Positions 55,316 to 63,981 of a DNA stretch of 64,000 nucleotides are shown here, piece after piece. The notes under the pieces are model-generated. The model was not told where the DNA came from. It did not search any database and saw only the letters and a list, made by a program, of their open reading frames with translations. Source of the stretch: an uncultured Eubacteriales bacterium (GTDB taxonomy: Bacteria; Bacillota; Clostridia; Oscillospirales; UMGS1783); NCBI GenBank assembly GCA_934456365.1, contig CAKSHC010000003.1, positions 139,884-203,883 of the forward strand. Reading direction: 5' to 3'. The translations under genes were made by a program, and so were the position numbers. The first letter of the stretch is position 1, and each line of letters starts with the position of its first letter.

Positions 55316-55996
55316 TCAGAACAGAAAGATGGCCCAGGCAAAGAGGATCTGCCCGGCGTAATAGGTCGTTAAATTCAACACGGAGTAGATTCCTCCCTTT
55401 TTGCCCCCGAAGTACATTCCGGAAAGCACCAGATCGGAAAAGAGGAAAAGCCCCATGCCGATGGGTAAAAGCAGCCCGCCCTGCGCCGTCAGGCTCGTGA
55501 GCAGGTAAAAGCAGAAGCCCCCGGCCAAAAGGGAAGCGTAGACCGCCGCCGGCAAAACGAGGTTGCCGAACCGGAAGCCGAGGCGCCGCTTTTCGAAGAG
55601 CACGGTGGCGCAGCCGAAAATCGCCCCCATCGCCAAAGAGAGCCCGATGCGGGAGAGGGAGAAGCCCGTTTGGCGGATCACCGCCAAAATCATCGCCACA
55701 TGCTCGCAGCCGAAGGCGATGATTCCTCCGATGAGATAGAGGTTGTCCTCCCGGGTCTTGTGCTGGCAAACGCCCAGAAGAATATCGCCCACCATGCCCA
55801 AAACCAGCGCGCCCAGGGCGGCAAAGCCGGCGGGGGTGGGATTTTGGCTCAGCGCGATCAGCCCGAGCAGAAAGAAGGTCAGCGAGGCCAGCGTTTTGCA
55901 AAGGGCCGCGGCCGCGCCGCCCTTTTTGATCTCGGTCATGATGAAAACAAGCGGCGTCAGTCCCGCCAGAACGGTAAAGGCAATCATCTGTTCCAT
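55316..55996 (-). CDS. YhhN/lysoplasmalogenase-family membrane protein
   Basis: 226 residues with about eight membrane segments; the family blocks GALVLGMVGDILLG, FGCEHVAMI and LFLFSDLVLSGMYF with conserved acidic residues are present. Mammalian relatives (TMEM86) hydrolyse the vinyl ether of lysoplasmalogen, and many anaerobic Clostridia make plasmalogens, so a lipid role is likely. It is in one run with the mini-gene and the acetyltransferase. Confidence 0.88.
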   Translation of the reverse strand: MEQMIAFTVLAGLTPLVFIMTEIKKGGAAAALCKTLASLTFFLLGLIALSQNPTPAGFAALGALVLGMVGDILLGVCQHKTREDNLYLIGGIIAFGCEHVAMILAVIRQTGFSLSRIGLSLAMGAIFGCATVLFEKRRLGFRFGNLVLPAAVYASLLAGGFCFYLLTSLTAQGGLLLPIGMGLFLFSDLVLSGMYFGGKKGGIYSVLNLTTYYAGQILFAWAIFLF

Positions 55997-56113
55997 GCGT
56001 CATCCTCCCTTTGGCTTCATTGTACCCGAAAATTTCCTTCCTGGCAAGAAAAAGCGGGATAATTTTTCCCCTTTTGTCAAGGATAGTAGCAGAAAACAAG
56101 GGAGGAAATCGAT

Positions 56114-58267
56114 ATGAAAGCCGTTTTGTTAGCCGGCGGCCGCGGCGAGCGCCTTCGCCCCTTGACCGGCCGCACCCCCAAGCCCCTGTGCCGCCTGTGC
56201 GGCAAGGAGGTCATCCTCTATGCCATCGAAGCCCTCGAGCGCGCGGGGGTGGAAGACATCATCCTCACGCTCGGCGACCGCGCCGAGCAGTTCGAGACCT
56301 TCTTTGCCCAAAAGAAGCTTTCCCGCGCCCGGATCCGCCTGGTCGCCGAGGAAAAGCCCCTCGGCACCGCCGGCAGCGTGGCCGCGCTGGGACTGGAGGA
56401 GGAAACGCTCATCCTCGGCGGCGACCTGCTCTTCTCGCTCGACCTCGCCTCCTTCATCGCCTTCCATCGCCGCACCCGCGCCGCCGCCAGCCTGCTGCTC
56501 ACCCGCTCCGGCGCCCCCACCGAGTATGGGGTGGTGCGCGCTCAAAGCGACGGTCGGGTGGTCAGCTTTTCCGAAAAGCCCGATTGGCCCCGCGTCTGCA
56601 CCGACACCATCAATACCGGCGTCTACCTCCTCTCGCCCGAGGCGCTGGCCCGGATTCCGCAGGGCGTCTGCGACTTCGGCCACGATTTCTTTCCCGCGCT
56701 TCTGGAGCAGGGCGAGCCGCTGTATGCCCAGATCCAGTCCGGCTACTGGCGGGATATCGGCTCTCTCCCCGCCTTTTTGGCCTGCCAGCGAGAGATCCTC
56801 GGCGGCGCGCTGGGCGAGTTTTCGCCCGTCCCCGCCGAACCCCGCCCCGGCGTCACCTTCCTCCAGCCCGTCTGGCTCGGGCGGGATTGCGTCATCGGCG
56901 AGGGCTCGGTCCTCGGCCCCAACTTCGCCGCCGACGACGGCTGCACCCTCGGCCGCGGCTGCCTGCTTCAGAATTCCCGCCTCGGCCGCGAGGTGCGCCT
57001 CGGGAAGGAGGTCGCCGGGCAGGGCGCGGTGCTGGCCGATTCCTGCCGCCTCGGCGACGGCGTCACCCTCGCCGGCGGCACCGCCCTCGGCGACGGCTGC
57101 GAGGTGAGCGAAGGCGTCGCCCTCTCGGGCGAAAAGCTCGAGCCCGGCACGCGGGTCCGGGTCAGCCCCTCGTCGGTCGAGCTCCATTCCTTCGGCCTCT
57201 CGGGCGAGCTCGGGCGTGAGATTCATGTCCCGCTGGCCGCCCGCCTCGGCGCGGCGCTGGCCGCCGGGCAGAAGGGAAGCGTCCTGGTCGGATGGGACGA
57301 TCCGGCCGGCGAGCGCCTGGGGCGCGCCCTCGCCGCCGCCCTCACCGAAGGCGGGCGCGACGTCTTTTTCGAGGAAGGCGCCCCCGCTCCGCTGATCCGC
57401 TTTCTGGGCGTTTTCTGCTATTTCCCGCTGTCCGTGTCGTTTGTGCGCCTCGGCGAGCGCATGGAGATCCGCCTGACCGATGAAAACGGCCTCGCCCCCT
57501 CGCTGCGCCCGCTGGAAAAGGCGCTGGAGCATCCGGGCGCGGCGCTGCCCGAGCGCCCCGGAAAAACCGGCCGCCTCTTCGGCGGAAAGGAGCGTTATTT
57601 CCGCTACGCCGAAAAATTCGGCGCCGTGGCGCGCGGCGTGCGGGTCGAGTGCCCGTCGCCCGCTTTGAAAGAGGCCGCCGAGCGTCTTCTGAAGGCCCAC
57701 GGCGCTCCGGAAGGGGAGGAGCTGATCTGGAGCCTGTCCTCGGGCGGCGATCGCTTTTCTCTGCGGGAAAACGGGATCGATTATCCCGATACCCGCCTGC
57801 TGCCCCTGCTGTTTGAAGGGCGCGCCTATGCGCCCGGCTGGCTGCCCCGCCTGGGGCTGCCCGGGGTGCTCTTCGGCGAGGCGGACGGCTACCGCGTTTC
57901 CCCCGAGCATTTCGACGCCGTCCTCGCCACCCTCGCCCTTCTCGCGAAGCTCGGGCAAAAACCCCTTTCGGAAGCGCTCAAGGCCCGCCCCGGCGTGCGG
58001 CTCTGCTCGGCGCGCGTCCCGGTCGACAACCGCGCCGCCGCCATGGGGCGCCTGTGCGAGCAGCTGCCGCTCGCGCGGGAAGACGAAGGCCTGCGCCTTT
58101 TTCTCGACGGCGGCGAGGTCCGGGTCTCGCCCTCGGCCCATGCCGAGGAGCTGCGGGTGGTGGCCGCCGGCGTGCGGGAGGAAACGGCCCGCGAGCTCTG
58201 CGCGCGCGCCGAAAAGCTCATCCGCTCGGGAGCGCTTGACAAGAAAGAGGAAACCAAGTATAATTAA
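56114..58267 (+). CDS. Sugar nucleotidyltransferase fused to a degenerate phosphomannomutase-like domain
   Basis: 717 residues. Residues 1-230 are a nucleotidyltransferase (LLAGGRGERLRPLTGRTPKPL; GTAGSV; LGGDLLFSLD; EKPDWP). Residues 245-345 are left-handed beta-helix hexapeptides. Residues 350-717 have the plan of a phosphomannomutase, with LFGGKERYFRYAEKF, but the catalytic serine loop (normally TASHNP) reads VRLGERMEIRL, and the metal loop (normally DGDxDR) reads LSSGGDRF. The C-terminal part is thus probably inactive and structural or regulatory. AGGGAGGAAAT precedes the ATG. Confidence 0.9.
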   Translation: MKAVLLAGGRGERLRPLTGRTPKPLCRLCGKEVILYAIEALERAGVEDIILTLGDRAEQFETFFAQKKLSRARIRLVAEEKPLGTAGSVAALGLEEETLILGGDLLFSLDLASFIAFHRRTRAAASLLLTRSGAPTEYGVVRAQSDGRVVSFSEKPDWPRVCTDTINTGVYLLSPEALARIPQGVCDFGHDFFPALLEQGEPLYAQIQSGYWRDIGSLPAFLACQREILGGALGEFSPVPAEPRPGVTFLQPVWLGRDCVIGEGSVLGPNFAADDGCTLGRGCLLQNSRLGREVRLGKEVAGQGAVLADSCRLGDGVTLAGGTALGDGCEVSEGVALSGEKLEPGTRVRVSPSSVELHSFGLSGELGREIHVPLAARLGAALAAGQKGSVLVGWDDPAGERLGRALAAALTEGGRDVFFEEGAPAPLIRFLGVFCYFPLSVSFVRLGERMEIRLTDENGLAPSLRPLEKALEHPGAALPERPGKTGRLFGGKERYFRYAEKFGAVARGVRVECPSPALKEAAERLLKAHGAPEGEELIWSLSSGGDRFSLRENGIDYPDTRLLPLLFEGRAYAPGWLPRLGLPGVLFGEADGYRVSPEHFDAVLATLALLAKLGQKPLSEALKARPGVRLCSARVPVDNRAAAMGRLCEQLPLAREDEGLRLFLDGGEVRVSPSAHAEELRVVAAGVREETARELCARAEKLIRSGALDKKEETKYN
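58236..58264 (+). promoter_or_regulatory. RNase J gene promoter
   Basis: TTGACA (58236-58241) and TATAAT (58259-58264), spacer 17 bases, in the last codons of the upstream gene. Confidence 0.85.
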
Positions 58268-58269
58268 GA

Positions 58270-58428
58270 AGAAATCTCGGATCGTGAAAGACCTGCCTTT
58301 CGCGCCTTGCCGCGAAAGAGGCTCCCGCCGTGCGTCGGGCGGGAGCCGCCCCCTTTTTCCAATACGATGTTTCGTCCGGTCGTGAACCGGGCTTATTTTG
58401 CTATTTTCAAACAAGGAGGAATCGTTTC
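58270..58428 (+). promoter_or_regulatory. Structured 5' leader of the RNase J gene
   Basis: The leader of about 160 bases holds two strong hairpins: CTTTCGCG/CGCGAAAG near 58295-58316, and GGCTCCCGCC/GGCGGGAGCC (58320-58329, 58338-58347), the second followed by GCCCCCTTTTT like a weak terminator. AAGGAGG and the TTG start lie well downstream. Confidence 0.55.
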
Positions 58429-60315
58429 TTGACAGAAGAACTCAAAAAAGAACAAAAACCGAAGCGCAGCTATCGTCCGCGCCGTCCGAAGGCCGCGCCT
58501 GCGCCGGAAAAAGCTTCGGCAGCGCCGCAGCCTGCCGCCAAAAAATCCCCCAAAAAATCCGCCGCCCCGCAGAAAAAGCAGCCCGCCGCTGCCGCGCAGG
58601 GGCAGAAGCAGCCCTCCCGCCGCTCTTCGCGCGGGAAAAAGGCCGTCGCCGGAAAGCTGCGCATCATCCCCCTCGGCGGGTTGGGCGAGGTCGGCAAAAA
58701 CCTCACCGTGCTCGAGTTTGAGGATCGGATGCTCATCGTCGACTGCGGCATGACCTTCCCCGACGAGGATATGTACGGGATCGATTATGTGATCCCCGAT
58801 ATTACCTACTTAAAAAATAAGCAGGATAAAATCGCGGGCATTTTCCTCACCCACGGCCATGAAGACCATATCGGCGCGCTGCCCTATGTGCTGCGCGAGC
58901 TCAACGTGCCGGTCTACGGCACCCGCATGACGCTGGGCATCGTGCGCGGCAAGCTGCGCGAGCACCGGCTCGAGAAAACCACCCGCCTCGTGGAATATGC
59001 CCCGGGCGACGTTATCCAGTGCCCGCCGTATTTCTCGGTCGAGCCGATCCGCGTCAACCATTCCATTGCAGACGCCGTCGCCCTCGCCATCCGCACCCCG
59101 GTCGGCGTGGTCATCCACACGGGCGACTATAAAATCGATACCACCCCCATCATGGGCGAGCCCATCGACCTCACCCGCTTCGGCGAGCTGGGCAGGGAAG
59201 GCGTGCTTTGCATGATGGCCGATTCCACCAACGCCGAGCGCGAGGGCACCTCCAGCTCGGAGCGCTCGGTCGGCGCCACCTTCGAGCAGATCTTTTCTCA
59301 GAAGAGCAACCGCAACCGCCGCATCATCGTCGCCACCTTCGCTTCCAATGTGTCGCGCGTCCAGCAGGTCATCAACGCCGCCGTCCACGCCGGCCGCAAG
59401 GTCGCCGTCGCCGGGCGCAGCATGGTCAATGTCCTCTCGGTCGCCCAGGAGCTCGGCTATATGGATATCCCCAAGGGCACTCTGGTCGACCTCGAGCAGA
59501 TCAACCGCTATCCCGCCGAGCAGATGTGCCTGATCACCACCGGCAGCCAGGGCGAGCCCATGAGCGCCCTCTACCGCATGGCCTATTCCGACCATAAGCG
59601 CGTCGAGATCACCGCCCGCGACACCGTCATCATCTCGGCCTCGGCCATCCCCGGCAACGAGAAATCCGTTTCCCGCGTCATCAACGAGCTGCTCAAGTCC
59701 GGCGCCGAGGTCGTCTACAGCCACGACACCCATGTCCACGTTTCCGGCCACGCCTGCCGCGAGGAGCTGGCCATGCTCCTGTCGCTCGTGCGCCCGAAAT
59801 TCTTCCTACCCTTCCACGGCGAATACCGCCAGCAGAAGCGCCACGCCGAGCTGGCCGAAACCACCGGCGTGAAAAAGGAAAATATCTTCATTTTGGAAAA
59901 CGGTTCGGTCCTCGAGCTCGACGGACAGAAAGCCAAGCTGCTCGAAAAGGTGCCCTCGGGCCGCGTGCTGGTCGACGGGCTCGGCGTCGGCGACGTCGGG
60001 AATATCGTTCTGCGCGACCGGCGGCATCTCGCCCAGGAGGGCCTCATCACCATCGTCATGATCTTCGACGAAGCCACCGGCTCCCTCGTTTCGGGCCCCG
60101 ATATCATCTCCCGCGGCTTCGTCTACGTCCGCGAGGCCGGCGACCTGATGGACGGCGCGCGCAAGATCGCGCTGCGTGTCATCGAGCAGAGCGCCAGCAA
60201 AACAACCAAAGACCGCCAGTTTGTCAAAACGCAGGTGCGCGACGCCGTGGGCAAGTATATCTTCGATTCCACCAAGCGCAATCCCATGATCCTGCCGGTG
60301 ATTATGGAGGTATAA
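58429..60315 (+). CDS. rnj: Ribonuclease J
   Basis: 628 residues from TTG 58429, placed after AAGGAGG. A basic, low-complexity N-terminal extension of about 75 residues (Lys, Arg, Ala, Pro) precedes the metallo-beta-lactamase core LRIIPLGGLGEVGKNL. The zinc motif is THGHEDHIGALP, with HTGDYKID and the beta-CASP blocks TGSQGEPMSALYRMA and HVSGHACREEL. RNase J has endo- and 5'-exonuclease activity and shapes mRNA turnover and rRNA ends. Two hairpins in the leader suggest feedback. Confidence 0.96.
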   Translation: MTEELKKEQKPKRSYRPRRPKAAPAPEKASAAPQPAAKKSPKKSAAPQKKQPAAAAQGQKQPSRRSSRGKKAVAGKLRIIPLGGLGEVGKNLTVLEFEDRMLIVDCGMTFPDEDMYGIDYVIPDITYLKNKQDKIAGIFLTHGHEDHIGALPYVLRELNVPVYGTRMTLGIVRGKLREHRLEKTTRLVEYAPGDVIQCPPYFSVEPIRVNHSIADAVALAIRTPVGVVIHTGDYKIDTTPIMGEPIDLTRFGELGREGVLCMMADSTNAEREGTSSSERSVGATFEQIFSQKSNRNRRIIVATFASNVSRVQQVINAAVHAGRKVAVAGRSMVNVLSVAQELGYMDIPKGTLVDLEQINRYPAEQMCLITTGSQGEPMSALYRMAYSDHKRVEITARDTVIISASAIPGNEKSVSRVINELLKSGAEVVYSHDTHVHVSGHACREELAMLLSLVRPKFFLPFHGEYRQQKRHAELAETTGVKKENIFILENGSVLELDGQKAKLLEKVPSGRVLVDGLGVGDVGNIVLRDRRHLAQEGLITIVMIFDEATGSLVSGPDIISRGFVYVREAGDLMDGARKIALRVIEQSASKTTKDRQFVKTQVRDAVGKYIFDSTKRNPMILPVIMEV

Positions 60316-60316
60316 C

Positions 60317-60964
60317 GTGTCGCTCGAAACGCTCGTCTTCATCGCCGAGCTGATCGGAACCGCCGCCTTCGCCGTCACAGGCGTGGCGGTGGCCGCCGAA
60401 AAGGAGCTGGATCTCTTCGGCGCCATCCTCCTCGGCTGCCTAACCGCCTGCGGCGGCGGGCTGCTGCGCGATCTGCTGATCGGCCAGATCCCGCCCGCCC
60501 TCTTCGTTCGCCCCATCCCCATCGCCGTCGCGGCCGCCGTGTCGCTCGCCACCTTTCTGGTGATCCGCTTTGCCGGCCCCCACATCCGCCGCCGGCGCAC
60601 CTTCTATGCCGGGCTGGTCAATATCGCCGATGCGCTGGGGCTCGCCGTGTTCGTGGTCGTCGGGATCGACGCCGCCCGTAAAATGGGCTTCGGCGCCAAC
60701 GCCTTCCTCTGCGTTTCGGTCGGCGTGCTCACCGGTGTGGGCGGCGGCCTGACCCGCGACCTGCTCGCCGGCAAAATCCCCGGGATCCTCTATAAAAGGG
60801 TTTATGCCGTCGCCGCCATCCTCGGCGGCCTGGCCTACATGTTTCTGCCCGCGCTGCTGCCCGCCTGGGCCGCGCTTCTGATTTCCGTCGCCCTTGTCGT
60901 GGGGATCCGCATGCTCGCCACCCGCTTCAAATGGAGCCTGCCCCACCTCAAAAAAGAAGAATAA
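60317..60964 (+). CDS. UPF0126/TRIC-family membrane protein
   Basis: 215 residues, seven membrane segments in two repeats, each with a GGGxxRD motif (TACGGGLLRDLLIG and TGVGGGLTRDLLAG). Bacterial TRIC proteins are trimeric potassium or glycine channels. The start is GTG 60317 behind GGAGGTATAAC, one base after the RNase J stop, so they are co-transcribed. Confidence 0.92.
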   Translation: MSLETLVFIAELIGTAAFAVTGVAVAAEKELDLFGAILLGCLTACGGGLLRDLLIGQIPPALFVRPIPIAVAAAVSLATFLVIRFAGPHIRRRRTFYAGLVNIADALGLAVFVVVGIDAARKMGFGANAFLCVSVGVLTGVGGGLTRDLLAGKIPGILYKRVYAVAAILGGLAYMFLPALLPAWAALLISVALVVGIRMLATRFKWSLPHLKKEE

Positions 60965-60966
60965 AA

Positions 60967-60995
60967 AAAGAACACCTCAGAGAGGTGTTCTTTTT
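60967..60995. terminator. Bidirectional terminator after the TRIC gene
   Basis: AAAGAACACCTC-AGA-GAGGTGTTCTTT with T-run. Confidence 0.92.
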
Positions 60996-61008
60996 CTTTA
61001 TGCAGAAA

Positions 61009-61443
61009 TCAGTCGTCCATGCGGCGCTTCTCGTAGCCCTCGCCCCAGGCTTCCTTGCGGGCAACCCAAGCGTCGTTGTCGCGCTCATCCGGCCACATGG
61101 TCAGAAGGCAGAACGGCTCGGTCTGAGAACGGTTGATGAGATAGTGATGCACACCGGCAGGGATGTAGATCAGGGTGCCCTGCTTCATCAGAACCTTCTC
61201 GCCGTTGAGGTAGCAGTCCGCCTCGCCGGAAACGCCGAAGTAGATCTCCGCCTTGGCATGACCCGGGCCGTCCAGCTTGCCGTCAATGATCTCGCCGGTG
61301 CGGCCGCCGGGGGCCACAGTGCCGTGGTTGACGTTGATGCAGGGCTCGCCCGCCATCTTGCTGTCGAGCAGCAGACGGCTCTCGTAGTTGCCTTCGCCGA
61401 AGTTCTTCACCTCATCGGCATTCCAAACGTATTTGTAGCTCAT
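61009..61443 (-). CDS. Single-domain cupin protein
   Basis: 144 residues. The cupin motifs are GHAKAEIYFGVSGEADCYLNGE and PAGVHHYLINRS, with His and Glu metal ligands. NHGTVAPGGRTGEIIDGKLDGPG precedes them. Such stand-alone cupins bind small molecules or isomerise sugars; the substrate is unknown. ATG 61443 is chosen for GGAGG ahead of it. It is a single-gene unit. Confidence 0.88.
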   Translation of the reverse strand: MSYKYVWNADEVKNFGEGNYESRLLLDSKMAGEPCINVNHGTVAPGGRTGEIIDGKLDGPGHAKAEIYFGVSGEADCYLNGEKVLMKQGTLIYIPAGVHHYLINRSQTEPFCLLTMWPDERDNDAWVARKEAWGEGYEKRRMDD

Positions 61444-61519
61444 GGGAACAACCTCCATTTATTTTGATAAGCCTATTATAGATTAGCCGTCGACAAAAGT
61501 CAAGGCGCATTGTTTGGTT

Positions 61520-62185
61520 TCAGATAGACCAATCGATCGCCCCCAGCCCCTCCTTTTCCAGAAAGGCATTGGCCCTGGAAAAGGGCTTCGAGCCGAAAAA
61601 TCCCCGGTAGGCCGAAAGGGGAGAGGGATGCGGCGCCTCTAAAATCAGATGCCGCGGATTGGTCAGAAGCGCCTTCTTGGCCCGCGCCGGGCTGCCCCAT
61701 AGAAGAAACACGATCGGCCGCTCGCGCTCGTTGAGCCGGCGGATCACCGCGTCGGTAAAGGTCTGCCAGCCGAAATCCGCATGGCTCATCGGCCGGTGCT
61801 CCTGCACCGAAAGAATCGTGTTGAGCAAAAGCACCCCCTGCCGTGCCCACGGGGTCAGATCTCCTGTCGCCGGCACCGGAAGCCCCAGATCATTGTGCAG
61901 CTCCTGAAAAATATTCTCCAGGCTCGGCGGTTTGGGAATTCCTTCCCCCACCGAGAAGCAAAGCCCCTGCGCCTGGTTCGGCCCGTGGTACGGATCCTGA
62001 CCCAAAATCACAGCCTTCACAGCCCCGTAGGGCGTTTCCCGCAGAGCGCGGAACACCTTCTCCGGCGGCGGATAACAGGTCGTCTTGTGGTAGGCGTAGT
62101 TGACCCGCTTCATCAGCTCGGCAAAGTAGGGAGCGCAAAGCTCCTGCGCCAAAACCTCGTCCCAATCGTTGTGAAAGGTGATCAT
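61520..62185 (-). CDS. ung: Uracil-DNA glycosylase family 1
   Basis: 221 residues, standard length. The water-activating loop GQDPYHGPNQAQGLCFSV (Asp64), the LLLNTILSV strand, and the minor-groove loop APHPSPLSAY (His186) are intact. It removes uracil from DNA. It follows the SDR gene by one base, so they are probably read together. Confidence 0.97.
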   Translation of the reverse strand: MITFHNDWDEVLAQELCAPYFAELMKRVNYAYHKTTCYPPPEKVFRALRETPYGAVKAVILGQDPYHGPNQAQGLCFSVGEGIPKPPSLENIFQELHNDLGLPVPATGDLTPWARQGVLLLNTILSVQEHRPMSHADFGWQTFTDAVIRRLNERERPIVFLLWGSPARAKKALLTNPRHLILEAPHPSPLSAYRGFFGSKPFSRANAFLEKEGLGAIDWSI

Positions 62186-62186
62186 C

Positions 62187-62942
62187 TCAGGTCCCCGAAA
62201 AATTCATGATAAAAGAATGCGGCAAAAGCTTGGCAAGAAGCCTGTAAAGCTTATAGAAAAAGCGCGGCGTGTAAAAGCCCTTGCCCCGCAGCGCCCGCGA
62301 AAGCGACCGCTCGGCCACCCGCTTCGGGCAGCAGCGCGGCAGCCCGCTTTCCAGCGGCACCGAGCGCCCCACCGCGTCGGAGGCCTCGAAAAATTCCGTG
62401 TTCATCGGCCCCGGGCAAACGGCCATTACGTGGATCCCCCGCCCCTTCAGCTCCCGGCGCAGGCACTTGGAAAAGGACTGCACATAAGCCTTCGAGGAGC
62501 AGTAAACCGCCATGCGCGTGTTGGGCGCAAAGGCCGCGATCGAGCACACGTTGACCACGCATCCCCCCTTGCCCATAAAGGGCAGAATCCGGTTGGTCGC
62601 CTCGGTCAACGCCGTCACATTCAGCTCGCAGATCTTCCGCTGGCTCTCGGGGCTCATCTCAATGAATTCCCCCACGCTGCCCACGCCCGCGTTGTTGATT
62701 AAAATCTCCACCTCCGGACGCTCGTCGGCGAGCTTGCCGGAAAGCGCCTCCATCGTGCCGGGCGCGCAGAGATCCCAGGCCAAAGGCACAATCTTCTCGG
62801 GCGAGAGCGCGCAGAGCTCGCGCAGCCGCTCCTCCCGCCGGGCGATCGCCCAGATCTGATCCAGCTCCTCCCGCGCAGCCAGCAGGCGCAGATATTCCCG
62901 CCCCAGCCCCGAGGAGGCTCCCGTCAAAATGGCAATTTTCAT
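62187..62942 (-). CDS. Short-chain dehydrogenase/reductase
   Basis: 251 residues. NAD(P) loop TGASSGLG (7-14), NNAG (83-86), catalytic Ser134, Tyr147 and Lys151 (SIAAF ... YCSSK), then CPGPMNTEF. The C-terminal RFFYKLYRLLAKLLPHSF is amphipathic and may rest on the membrane, as in the DltE/YqjQ group. AAAGGAG precedes the ATG. The substrate is unknown. Confidence 0.92.
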   Translation of the reverse strand: MKIAILTGASSGLGREYLRLLAAREELDQIWAIARREERLRELCALSPEKIVPLAWDLCAPGTMEALSGKLADERPEVEILINNAGVGSVGEFIEMSPESQRKICELNVTALTEATNRILPFMGKGGCVVNVCSIAAFAPNTRMAVYCSSKAYVQSFSKCLRRELKGRGIHVMAVCPGPMNTEFFEASDAVGRSVPLESGLPRCCPKRVAERSLSRALRGKGFYTPRFFYKLYRLLAKLLPHSFIMNFSGT

Positions 62943-62953
62943 CGCTTTCTCCT

Positions 62954-62981
62954 TTGCAAAGATCTGATTTCAGTGTATAAT
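62954..62981 (+). promoter_or_regulatory. Promoter of the foldase gene
   Basis: TTGCAA (62954-62959) and TATAAT (62976-62981), spacer 16 bases, followed by GGGAGG before ATG 63016. Confidence 0.7.
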
Positions 62982-63015
62982 ATTTCTCAGGGAAAATCAA
63001 CCGGGAGGAATGAAA

Positions 63016-63981
63016 ATGAAAAAGAAAATCATCGCCTTCGCCCTCGTGCTGCTCCTGCTGACCGGCTGCGCCGCCCACCGCGGCGCCACCCTGCTCCACG
63101 ACGGCGCTCCCGTTTCGGTCGAAACGCTCCTCTGGATCGATTCCTCTCCCATCTCGCTCGACCTCTACCGCTACTATTTCTGCACCACCCGCGCCGCCTT
63201 CGACGGCGGCGATTCCTCCTATTGGAAAACCCACCTCTCGGAGGAGCCCTCCCTTCTGTCGCAAACGCTCGAGGCCCTGCGCGCCGCCGTGGCGCTCGAG
63301 CGCTTCGCCGGGGCCCGCGGCCTCTCGCTTTCCGAGGAGGAGGAAAAATCCGTGGAGGATTCGCTGAAAAAGGCCAGAAAGGCCGCCGGCGGGGAAAGCG
63401 CCTTTCTCCTTTCTCTTGAAAAAAGCTATCTGACCGAGGAGGTCTACCGCGGCCTTCTGCGCCAGTCGGTCCTGCGCGAAAAGCTCGAAAAGGCCCTCTT
63501 TGCCGAGGGCGGCGAGTTTTTCGTTTCGGATGAGGCCTTTTCAGAGATCGTCCGGTCGGAATTCCTCTGCCTGAGGCAGATCACCCTGTCCGCTTCCGCC
63601 GTCTCCCGCAAAACCGTGGAGGCTCTCGCTGCCCGCGCGGCCAAGGGAGAGGATTTCTCCGTTCTGATCCGGGAAGCCCTCGGGGAGGACGCCTCCACCG
63701 AGCCCTTACTGGTCGGCCGCGGCTACCTCGTGGAGGACTTCGAAACCGCCGCCCGCGCCCTCGAGCCCGGGCAGGTCAGCGGGGTGGTCGAATCGGCTTA
63801 CGGGCTGCACCTCATCCAGCGCCTCCCGCTGCCCGAGGATCGGATCGAATCCGAGTTCTCCGCCCTGAAGGAGGAATACTGCACCAACCGCTTCTCCCTC
63901 GCCCTGTCCGATCTGGCCGATTCCTTTTCGGTCGAGTTTTCCCCGGAATATTCCTATGTCGGCGTCGAAACGCTCAACTGA
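63016..63981 (+). CDS. PrsA-like foldase lipoprotein with parvulin-type PPIase domain
   Basis: 321 residues from ATG 63016 (GGAGG 7 bases ahead; ATG 63010 is too close). Signal peptide and lipobox LLTGC. The N-terminal helical chaperone part (about 30-170) is SurA-like; the parvulin domain follows (LCLRQITLSASAVSRKTVEALAARAAKGEDFSVLIRE, LEPGQVSGVVESAYGLHLIQRL). It would help exported proteins fold outside the membrane. Confidence 0.9.
   Translation: MKKKIIAFALVLLLLTGCAAHRGATLLHDGAPVSVETLLWIDSSPISLDLYRYYFCTTRAAFDGGDSSYWKTHLSEEPSLLSQTLEALRAAVALERFAGARGLSLSEEEEKSVEDSLKKARKAAGGESAFLLSLEKSYLTEEVYRGLLRQSVLREKLEKALFAEGGEFFVSDEAFSEIVRSEFLCLRQITLSASAVSRKTVEALAARAAKGEDFSVLIREALGEDASTEPLLVGRGYLVEDFETAARALEPGQVSGVVESAYGLHLIQRLPLPEDRIESEFSALKEEYCTNRFSLALSDLADSFSVEFSPEYSYVGVETLN

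Noticed and set aside
54690..56099. A single 469-codon protein on the minus strand
   Set aside because: Only its last part (from ATG 55190) codes the acetyltransferase; the rest is the out-of-frame shadow of the YhhN gene and of the broken mini-gene.
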